Assembly (NCBI GenBank): GCA_009760855.2
Contig: WPIO01000322.1
Span: forward strand, 1 to 64,000
DNA: 64,000 bases
Source of the DNA: Cristatella mucedo
Taxonomy: Eukaryota > Bryozoa > Phylactolaemata > Cristatellidae
Direction: 5' to 3'
Positions 55,657 through 64,000 of the stretch are shown here, in pieces. Positions within the stretch are counted from its first letter, which is position 1. The number at the start of each line of letters is the position of its first letter. A model generated the notes under the pieces. It had not been told where the DNA came from, did no database searches, and saw only the letters and a program-made list of their open reading frames with translations. Both the position numbers and the translations under genes were made by a program.

Positions 55657-56065
55657 ATGCTTGTGCAGATCACATTGTTTGCAGTCCTTCTGCTCGTGGC
55701 CTACTCATTCGCTGATGAAGCAAAGGACAACTTCGAGGCAGCGGACTTGGATGAAACAGACCTCGAAGAAAAGAGATTACGTCGTAAATATTGTTTTGTT
55801 GTGCAGTGTAAATTAGAGCCTTCCTGAATACGAGGTGGTCGTATGATGCTAGTGGTATCGTGATCTAACATTCCATACATTTATTTACGCAGCTGTCGTC
55901 TAAACCAACTGGAGTCACTATGGAATGTCAGTTTTCATGTTACTTTATGAATGGCCTTTCTCGAATAACGTATTCTTCGTTTTCGTTGCAGTTTCTAATT
56001 TATGTGCATCTTACGGCGGAAAGTGCTCACCATTTAAAAAGACGTGCCATTACCCAAAAAACTGA
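55657..56065 (+). CDS. secreted cysteine-containing peptide precursor, two exons (putative toxin, antimicrobial or hormone-like)
   Basis: Exon 1 starts at ATG 55,657, 45 bp after a TATA box. Residues 1 to about 19 form a signal peptide with hydrophobic core LFAVLLLVAY and likely cleavage before an acidic Asp-Glu start. Residues 20-38 are an acidic propeptide. Lys-Arg at 39-40 and Arg-Arg at 42-43 are processing sites. Two GTAAAT donors, at 55,784 and 55,808, are both phase 1. A pyrimidine tract and CAG acceptor end the intron at 55,991. Exon 2 (55,992-56,065) is phase-compatible, basic, contributes three cysteines spaced C-X6-C-X6-C, and ends in TGA at 56,063. The downstream donor adds a fourth cysteine (C-X8-C-X6-C-X6-C) and so an even number. 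The layout is that of secreted defence, venom or neuropeptide precursors. I recognise no named family and toxicity is unproven. The duplicated block has a dead copy at 49,159-49,790. Confidence 0.72.
55808..55991 (+). other. intron of the peptide gene (downstream donor; alternative donor at 55,784)
   Basis: 184 bp with the downstream donor, 208 bp with the upstream one. Both donors read GTAAAT and keep the same phase. The 3' end has a TTCTTCGTTTTCGTTGCAG tract. If the intron is retained, translation runs on to TGA 55,825-55,827 and gives a 56-residue precursor ending in a two-cysteine segment with the six-residue span CFVVQC. Confidence 0.65.
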
Positions 56066-56170
56066 CCAATAAGTACCTATGTCCTGGTCGCTGGCAATGC
56101 TGCATTTAACCAACTACTTCTCTGACGTGGCCAGGAATGTGAGTTGAACTAGCTAGCTTCGTTATTAGGT

Positions 56171-56176
56171 ATTAAA
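56171..56176 (+). terminator. possible polyadenylation signal ATTAAA
   Basis: ATTAAA lies about 106 bp after the stop codon. No AATAAA is nearer. The flanking 3' UTR text from about 56,085 to 56,165 is recognisably shared with block A. Confidence 0.45.
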
Positions 56177-56230
56177 AAATGAGAACATGCTGACAAAAAC
56201 TCATAAATAAGAATGCTGACTTGATATTGT

Positions 56231-56231
56231 A

Positions 56232-56266
<35 letters not shown>
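56231..56266. repeat. (TA)n microsatellite, left part
   Basis: TA run immediately left of a solo LINE tail; a second TA run lies to its right. Confidence 0.95.
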
Positions 56267-56269
<3 letters not shown>

Positions 56270-56340
56270 TGCATTTCACTTTACAGCAAATGTAAAGCGC
56301 CTAGAGAGAGATTAAGTTCTCTGAGGGTGCTTAATCACGT
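56270..56340 (+). mobile_element. solo LINE 3' tail inside a (TA)n tract
   Basis: Only about 70 bp of the LINE family is present: TTTACAGCAAATGTAAAGCG and the complete hairpin at 56,291-56,329 (AAGCGCC pairing with a slightly altered right arm, GGGTGCTT). This is extreme 5' truncation. The homologous part of block A (about 49,850-49,880) has a short TA tract and no insertion. Confidence 0.85.
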
Positions 56341-56342
56341 GA

Positions 56343-56380
56343 GTTATATATATATATATATACATATTTATATATATAGT
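56343..56380. repeat. (TA)n microsatellite, right part
   Basis: Interrupted TA run directly after the solo LINE tail; probably part of the same original tract. Confidence 0.9.
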
Positions 56381-56509
56381 TGTGTTTATTTATTTATTAA
56401 TATCACAATGACTCTAGCATGCCAAGCTATCAAACGTCAAAGGTATGCAGCATCTCTGGTGGACACATTCAATGGTAACTTCTGACCTCTCCTTTGAATA
56501 GTGGAGTCT

Positions 56510-56780
56510 AAGTTAGAGACAGAGACACACAGAGACGAATGGATGAAGGGATACGGAAAGAAAGAGCGACACACAAACGTGGAAAGCATAGACAAAGAGA
56601 GACAGATAGAACATGACACCGAATAAAAAAATATAAGAAGAAAATAAAATGGCGAGAATTCTGAGAGAAAAATGAAAAGAGTTTCTTTTCAGAGATCCAG
56701 GGAGACAGGGAGGCTGCCAGCAAGAACGACAGAGTGATAGAGGACTATTAATACTGATAGCTACAGAGACCACGAAAAAA
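56510..56780. repeat. purine-rich low-complexity tract
   Basis: Imperfect GAGA and ACAGAG-rich sequence, the block B counterpart of the tract at 50,028-50,215. Minus-strand serine- and phenylalanine-rich open frames here are compositional artefacts. Confidence 0.75.
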
Positions 56781-58670
56781 GAATGCAGATAGAAGGATGC
56801 GGCTGGACACATTTAGAAAAGTAAAAACCTCAATCGAAGGTGAAAGGCATCCATATGAGCATTTTTTAATATATTTTCCGGGCATCTTATTCGTTAAATA
56901 GCAGAAACCTTTTCAAACGGAGAATATGCTCTGGCCAAAATTTGCCCAGATTTGGAAATTAACACAAGTTATGACGTAAACGGCAGAACTACCAATTCTG
57001 AAGCTATAATATAGTTGTATATTGTTTGTTTTAAAATGTATTATTTATTCATTAATTATATATTACTTTTGACGTAATTATTCCGATGTGTTGCCAGTGG
57101 ACGTATTTAGATGGTGTTTTCTGCAGGAAGAGCAATAATGGCAGAATTTTTTTTACGACAAATCGGTCGTTCGATACTTGCTAAACACTGTTGAAGACAC
57201 TTTAATACGCAGTACGGTGACTTGCTGCGTGTGAAAATTCAATTCGTTTCACGATATTAAGTTTGCTCCACCATGATTGCCATTTATCTGACGTAGGATC
57301 GACTGAGAGGCTGCATTCTTATTCGGTAAAGATTGCATAACGACCACACTGCCGATGATCCAGGGAACACGCTTTATTGCACTAATCAATGCTCAATTCA
57401 ATGTTCTTGCGAACGGACAGAGACAGAAGGAAGCGTCATTTCTCAAATTCTGTCAGTTTTAATTTAACTTCAAGAAAACCTTTCGCATCCAGCTTATCTA
57501 GCATATATTTAATTTTATGACGAGATTTTACTTATTCAACTTACGTACAGGCTGGGTGTGTAGATAAAATCACAGCAAGCAAGAGACTCACGAGGACCAT
57601 CCTCAAAGCAATAACCTGCCACTTTACAGTCAAGTCTTTTTTAATTGCAGAAATATTCAGATTTGCTAATTATATGCATTTTATATTTCAAACCGGCGTG
57701 GCATTAGCAAATACAGAGTAACAAACTGCAGAAACGTCGCTTTTCTAGAAATAATTACGTTATCTTAATTAGATACTCAAAGTCAAAGTTGACGGTATGG
57801 CTACAATTGATAATAGTAAAGCTTAATTCTCAGACTTCGTCAATGTTCCTAATTTCTGGTAAAATGAACGTATTTAGAACCATTATATCGACAGACAATA
57901 CATGGATGGTAAATGAATAGAAAAAAGGTCAGCAGGAACATAAATGCATTCAGCAAGCTTCACGACACATGTGAAAAATCACAAGAACTTTACGAGTATT
58001 ACGAGAAAAGAGTGCATTTTAGCGTGCAGCAACTTTTTAAAAGCAGTCTTTCTTGAAACATCAGTTAAGATTGAATGTCCAGATGGAGGCGTCACAGCGA
58101 AAGACCCAATCAACAAGATTTTATGAGCCCCTGAAACAGTTTAGGTCGGCTAAACAGTTAGTCAGATGCTTTGCCTGCTGGAGAAATCGTTCTGATACAT
58201 AGCCTAAAACAAAAATGAGCATTCTGAAAAAGAGCTACACAAAATGAGGTTCAAGAATTATTTTATTGAAAGTCTTTTCAAGTCCGATGTAGATTTTGTG
58301 ATTGAGCTACTGCTATGCTTATGGCATTAGAACCTAGGCAGTAAAGTTTTGTTTAGCTGACTCGTAATCTAATTGGCTCATTTGGCAGCCCAGACTTCAT
58401 CTCAAGCAAGAGAGTGAAAGTGTGAAGATAAGCTGAGTCAGGAGAACAGTTGAGGTAGTGAGTAGCATGAAAGGAGAATTTTAGGATGGCTGAAAAGGTT
58501 GTGTCATAGTCTAATGCAGGAGAGGAGTTCCCTTGTGCATTTTTACGACCCTCATCGATTGGTTACTCCAAGCCGACAATTATTTACAGCGAACTACATG
58601 CTGTGGCGATTGGCATTAATGGTCTCTCATTTACTATTCAAATTATGTTTTTGAATTAGCTAACATATCT
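56781..58670. other. no recognised gene; part of block B
   Basis: Non-coding text that aligns in pieces with block A (about 50,350-51,310 and 48,600-48,830). No exon or domain recognised. Confidence 0.55.
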
Positions 58671-58675
58671 GTATC

Positions 58676-58697
58676 TATATATATATATATTTGTATA

Positions 58698-58755
<58 letters not shown>
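58676..58755. repeat. (TA)n microsatellite
   Basis: Nearly perfect TA run interrupted by TTGTATATCTG near 58,690, followed at about 58,800-58,890 by a GT-rich (GTGTATGTATGTGTGTGAG) stretch. Confidence 0.95.
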
Positions 58756-58758
<3 letters not shown>

Positions 58759-58890
58759 GTTTTGGTTGGATTACATATTCCAAATATATTTATATATACA
58801 CATACTTACATGTGAGGGTGTGTATGTATGTGTGTGAGCCTGCTTGAGTGCAAGCTTTTGCAGATGAGTGTGTGTGTGAGTGCGTGCACG

Positions 58891-60049
58891 CTTTCATTTA
58901 TTTTTAACTAGAGTTTATTGCATGCAATGAAGCAAATGCATTATGAACTGGCACAACAAAGGAAGCTCTTAGTCGAGTTACCCTTGGACCTTCATGACCC
59001 TCAGGTCGAGCTTATTTTTAGTCAATTGTAAGTCCCCTCAGCGAGTGCAACAGTCAGTAAGTGAACTGAAATTGAAACCTTAAATGTGGCTAGGGAATCC
59101 AAAATCTGCTAACACTCATAAGACACAAAATTACAAATTCAGGAAAGCAATCTGGGGCTCTCAATCGCTTTTCTCTACCTGGCTAATCACTTAAACCATC
59201 GTTGCAGTAAACTGAAATGCCGTTTGCACTAGGTCGGTGCTTCAGTCCCGGTTCTGGCACTTTAACTGATCGATCTGTTGGAGGTTCTAAAAGCACTTTC
59301 TTGGGTGGAAGATTTATGTAACCACAATCTGCACTCTTTGTCGTTTGCATGTTTCGTCATTAGCGGGCTACACAGCCTTGTACAATGCAGCAGTCAAACT
59401 TCAGTTGACCAGGTAGTTGACGTCAAAATGGGTCGCTCTACGTTTTGCATCACCAATTCTCTTAACTGATCCACTCTTTGATTACTAAAGTGCATCAAGT
59501 GAATTTCCCACCGTATAGCTACCACTCTCTATGAAAATGATTGTCGTCATGATTATTTTCAGGAATGCAAAATCAAACCGCCATAAAAGCCACTTAATTA
59601 TTGCAATGATTTCATGAAATTGAAAATTTATTTTTAAAAATATATTGAAAATTAAGTATAGTTAATGCAGGGTTTTAATGAGCATTAAAAACTTGCCTAA
59701 CGTAGAACAGTCTCTAAAAATATATACCAATTATCTTGGATAATGATTGCAGCTTATAGTCATTGCAGCACATTCAAATTGTCTATAGTTTTCAGTTACA
59801 TAAATACACACAGTTGTATTCTCCTTGACCTTTTTTTAGCAGAGCTCCTTTGGGTCAAACCGGGCCGGCAATGGTGGTGGAAAAAACCTAGGTTTCTGTT
59901 GCTAAATTAAATTCGAGAGTTTTAAGGTAATTTCTTGATTCAGTGTTGGCCGGGGTCAATTATCTAAATCTATCTCGCATGGCGCTTGGTTGTTCGTGGT
60001 AAACCCAATAAGGGAGCCTAAGGCTTCATTGGTCGCATTAACACCTCAA
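58891..60049. other. no recognised feature
   Basis: Intergenic sequence between the GT-rich stretch and the next LINE; nothing supported. Confidence 0.5.
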
Positions 60050-61880
60050 TGTCTACACTTAACCAGGTCACTAGTGATCTAGTCCTGAAGTTTGTATCTC
60101 AATCAAAGAAGACAACAAGTCCTCCTCTAGACCGTAATCCCACAGTCCTGCTCCTACATTGCAATGATCTGCTGCTGCCATGAATAACTAACATCATTAT
60201 AGGTCATTAGCCTAAGGTGATGTCCCACACCTTAAAAACAATGCTGTGGTCAGGCTACTTTTCAAGAAAGCAACACTAGACCAAGAGAACGTAAGCAACT
60301 AACGCCCAGTCTCCCTTTTACCATTCCTTTCAAAGACACTCGAACGGGTGATGGTGGACCAGCTGAACTCATATATCGAAACCTCAAACCTTCCTAGTAA
60401 GTTCCAGTCTAACTTAAGAGCTAATCACTCCACAGAGTCAGTATTGATGAGGGTATACAACGACCTACTTAGGAAAGCAGACATAGGTAGAGTGTCTCTG
60501 CTCGTTTTGCTCGATCTTTCGGCAGCTTTCGATACCATCGATCACAAAGTTCTTCTAGAGCACCACGCATCTCGCTTGTGTATCACTAGCACTGCTCTGC
60601 AATGGTTCAGGTTCTATCTTAGTGGGAGACTCCAGAGAATTGATATTAACGTACAAAAATTATCCGAGGTGCCTCCGAAATATGGGCTACCTCTGGGCTC
60701 CGTGTTAGGTCAGGTTCTTTTCACGGTGTATACTCTCTCTCATGCTGATGTTATTGCCAAGCACAATCTAGGCTTTCGCTTTAATGCCGATGACACTCAG
60801 TTGTACCTTAGATTTGATCCCTCCCAGCCTTCGTGCACCTCAAATTCTCTAAACTCACTTGCTGCATGCATTGATGACATCCGCAGATGGATGGCAGCAA
60901 ATTTTCTAAAACTAAACGATGACAAAACTAACTTATTAGTTATGGGCAAGCCCAGTGTGATTTAGAGATTGGAAAGGCTGTCTCTCAAAATTGGCTCTGC
61001 CATCATATCTCCTGTTGAATCAGCTCGAAATCTAGGTGTCATCTTCCAAAGTGACCTCTCGTTAGACGACCATATCAGCTCCACAGTCAAATCTGATTAT
61101 TTTTAGCTTCATAACATTTCTAAAATTCGGGATTGTTTACAAGGGGATACCACGTCTATGCTGGTCCATGCATTCGTGACATCCCGTCTCGACTTCTGCA
61201 ACTCACTGCTTACTGGCTCACCACCATTTGCGATCAGCCGATTGCAGCTTGTGCAAAGCTTTACCCCTAAGCGTGTCTGTCGTGAGCGTCGAAGTTGCCG
61301 CCTTACACCACTTCTCATCGACCTGCACTTGCTACCAGTCGAGCAACGGATTGACTTCAAGGTTTTGTCGCTCACGTTTAGGTCACTTCATTCTTTAGCT
61401 CAAGCCAATCTCTCAGATACACTCCCCCACCAGGCCAAGCATCGTACAACCTGCTTTTCGGAATTCAACAGTTTACCTCGTACAAACCTCAAATCCTTTG
61501 GAGACCGTGCATCTAGTTCGTATATGCTCCCTAAGCCTCGAAATTCCTCCCGACTTAAGTCAGAACAACCCCTGACTAGACCACGTTTAAAAAGAACTTT
61601 AAACACACCTATTTAGGACAGCATTTGGTTGGTCCCTGTGACTCGTCCTTCATGTGCTTACGTGAGCTGACACTGTGCATGCTGCCACTAACCACATTTG
61701 CATGCTGACCCTATCAATGTCACCCCTAACCACGCTGTTCATGTTGTTTATCAAGCATGATATTACTTACGATTCAATCGCGTTTCCCTTTGCAGCAAAT
61801 GCAACGCACCTAGGAAGCGATTGAATTCTCTGAGTGCGATGTATCAAGTGCGTTACTATCATTTTTATTTTAGTTATTAT
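60050..61880 (+). mobile_element. CR1/L2-type LINE copy, most of the reverse transcriptase plus 3' end
   Basis: Starts in the linker before the RT (CTTAACCAGGTCACTAGTGA). The longest RT frame of the family in this window runs 60,348-60,965 and shows LLDLSAAFDTIDHKVLL (A), an altered B block (LGSVLGQVLF for QGSVLGPVLF) and an altered C block (FNADDTQLYL, about 60,780). Upstream stops (TAACGCCC near 60,300) and downstream frameshifts break the rest. C-terminal text 61,158-61,616 includes KRVCRERRSC and LHLLPVEQRIDFKVL. The 3' hairpin is decayed (61,803-61,840). Dead copy. Confidence 0.92.
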
Positions 61881-61887
61881 AGACTAA

Positions 61888-64000
61888 GCAGTTCCTGAAG
61901 ATGAACTGCGAGTCGAAGGAAGCTGGCATATAACCCACGTGAACGTGATGTAAATGATTCTGTTGAATATGCTTAATCATTACATACCCACAATCTTGAC
62001 GTCATAAGTCGTTGAAAGTCGTTTAGGGTCTAGATGTGGCCGCAGGCATGACTTAATTAGTAGGAATGGCAGTTAATTTTCCATCAAAAATAATGAATAA
62101 GAACCCTACATATTGATGGATGTTACAAAAATTATTATTACAACAATATTATCAGTAAAGCAAAGTTCACTACTTGCGGAATAGCAACTCTGATGCATAG
62201 TGAAGTTAGTTAGTTTTATGTCACTTCCGGATGTAGCGCTTGCCATCGTGCCGCCTGACCGTAACATTGCGAGCAGACTATCTCGGTGTTATTAGTCATG
62301 GATACCATCGCAGCCTCTACATTGTTAACCTGGTCTACGTCTTTTAGGTGTAATTTATATAAAAACTGACTACGTCTTAAGGAATGCCAGGCTGTATACA
62401 CTTTATGATGTCATTAGTTGGAAAATGCAATGCCTTAGCAGGCAAACTCAGTTTGTCGTTACCGAAATATAGCTAAATTAAAACATTTAGCACTAGACCG
62501 ATTCCTACATGATGGGATCACATGTTAATAGGTTTAGAAAATTTTTCAAATTAAATTAGCTTGTTCGTTTCTCAGGTAGAGTTTGTATTTATTCGGTAAA
62601 TCAAGGCTTTCAATGCAACTAACTTAGATTTACGAGCAGGTGGGTTTGGGCCTAGAGCGAATGTCTGGTTGCTCTATCAGTTACCATGCAGCCGGCTGAT
62701 GTAGAGAACTAAAAGTTACTTAAGAAACTTCGAATACAATTAACCGCTTGATAGAGAGCCGATAAAAGTCTTCTAGACCCACTGTGTTATGACGGTAATG
62801 AAGTCTTGTCACTCAAGCCAGCATTTCTGAGTATGAAATATTGTACGAACTGTGAATGGAAGAATCAAAAGTTATTATCACCACATATATACTTATGAAT
62901 ATTGCTGTTATTGACTTATTGCGCAACCCCTGCCTAAGATAATGCATTGCTTGAAAAGTTGGTGGACTTTACTTCGGATGCATTCTGTTTATCTACTGTA
63001 ATTTTGATTTACAACGAGGCAACCAGGTTTTTCACAGGTGCTACATATACTTGCTGGAAGAGCATCGATTTCGATGATTGAGCGTTATAATTTAGGACGA
63101 AAAACTAGCTTGACCGATCAATAATGTGCTAAATCCATGCAGCAGGGGATTTTATGAACCTTCACATGCCGTTATGCAAGGAGCGCAAAAAGCATTGTTA
63201 CTACTCTTAGTTACCTAAAAGCTACTAACGGCCTAGATTCCGCCAGGATATCTCAATGGCATTGCACGGAGTGCTAACTTAAAAAAGGAGCTATATATCC
63301 AGCTGGCTAGTACGTGAAATGATAGGGTGGTTGGTCTCAATGCATTGCTCACGGGACTAACGCTCTCGAGCTCCTATGAAGAGGTTTGACCTGACTCATT
63401 TCAATGCAGTGCTAGTGATGCCCGGGTGATGTGGGATATGCTTGCTAATCCCTTGGAAAGGACTACTATCAATTGCTCCTTAAAGATCTACCTGAACGAC
63501 TAGATGAACATGTCGAGATCACTAGCTTACAATGTTAGAAAAGAGTCGTGGGCTGCTCTGTGTAGGATTGCCCACATGGCGAGAAACAGAAAGTGGCCTC
63601 GGTTGCTAATATCTAATTGTGATAATTTTATTCAATTGCCAAGTAACCGGCATCTAGGCAGGTGCAATTTCTGAATTAAGGCTAAAAACATACGCGTCGT
63701 ATAATCTTAGTCTTGCCTAATCTCCCTGGAGTTTAGACACTATATGTGTGTTCCGGTAGGCTGTTCATTTTATACAAATAAGATAAGGTCAATAGAGTCA
63801 ATCCTGAATGGAATCAGTGAACTACGCCTTATAGTCTAGAAGGAGAAGTCCGGCTGGAGTGAACTGACGGAACAAGTCTAGTACGAATGATGTCGGAATA
63901 AGTAATGGACTCTGTAATCATTATAACTCACTGCCGAAGAACTTGGAGAGCTACTTTACAGCTTGTCACTAATGTGTTTCAGCTGCAATCGCAACCAAGA
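61888..64000. repeat. segmental duplication, block C (cut by window end)
   Basis: Begins within 10 bp of a LINE 3' end. It is collinear with block A at its left end (AAGCAGTTCCTGAAGATG; GCTTAATCATTACATACCC) and with block B from about 62,580 onward. The text near 63,940-64,000 corresponds approximately to 55,320-55,380 of block B, about 200 bp before the CCAAT box of the peptide gene. No gene is visible inside the window part. Confidence 0.75.

Larger units (their letters stand above)
53150..60049. repeat. segmental duplication, block B
   Basis: Paralogous to blocks A and C. Against C, collinear matches include AAGAAACTTCGAATAC (53,850 and 62,724), GTTTTTCACAGGTGCTA (54,392 and 63,029), TTTCGATGATTGA (54,436 and 63,068), CCTAGATT...CAGGAT (54,674 and 63,232) and AATGCATTGC (54,780 and 63,338). 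Against A, matches include the peptide-gene promoter and exon 1, its 3' UTR, and the purine-rich and CCAGTGGA regions. The block contains the peptide gene, one SINE, two (TA)n tracts and a solo LINE tail. Confidence 0.78.

Noticed and set aside
55786-55827. Oxytocin/vasopressin or urotensin II homologue from the CFVVQC segment
   Set aside because: Only ring spacing is shared. There is no neurophysin region, amidation glycine or family ring residues, and a good acceptor downstream suggests splicing removes or separates this end.

Overview
This window looks like metazoan nuclear DNA, most likely from a marine invertebrate. The evidence is abundant 5'-truncated CR1/L2-type LINEs, tRNA-derived SINEs, long dinucleotide microsatellites, a large tandem satellite, and one small intron-containing gene for a secreted peptide precursor. 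There are no bacterial operons, ribosome-binding sites, rRNA genes or CRISPR arrays. The LINE proteins and the small dibasic-processed precursor would fit a cnidarian or a mollusc, but I cannot fix the phylum by reading alone.

Region 1 (1 to about 25.9 kb) is one continuous satellite array. The monomer is about 430 bp. Bases 1-6276 and about 10.5-16.8 kb are near-identical alternating A/B monomers, giving a dimer of about 860 bp. Between them lie two copies of a six-monomer unit of about 2.56 kb. From 16.5 kb rightwards the monomers become steadily more diverged. A distinct subfamily interrupts at 19.76-21.2 kb, and the array ends in a heavily decayed tandem pair of about 1.02 kb near 24.1-25.9 kb. 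The many minus-strand open frames here are repeat by-products.

Region 2 (25.9-47.7 kb) is gene-poor sequence containing 5'-truncated and nonsense-ridden LINE copies of one family. The longest, about 40.24-43.35 kb, still shows endonuclease and reverse transcriptase motifs. There are several tRNA-derived SINE copies, a (TA)n tract and two GC-rich patches of unknown origin.

Region 3 (47.7-64 kb) is a decayed tandem segmental duplication with three blocks: A about 47.7-51.65 kb, B about 53.15-60.05 kb and C about 61.89 kb to beyond the window. Block B carries the only convincing gene: a two-exon gene (55,657-56,065) with CCAAT and TATA elements, a signal peptide, an acidic propeptide, dibasic processing sites and a short basic cysteine-containing C-terminus. 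It may be a toxin, antimicrobial or hormone-like precursor. Block A carries its dead paralogue: matching promoter, signal exon with a nonsense codon, and matching 3' UTR, with an antisense LINE where the intron and exon 2 should be. Block C ends just upstream of where its own copy should begin, so a third member is predicted immediately right of the window.
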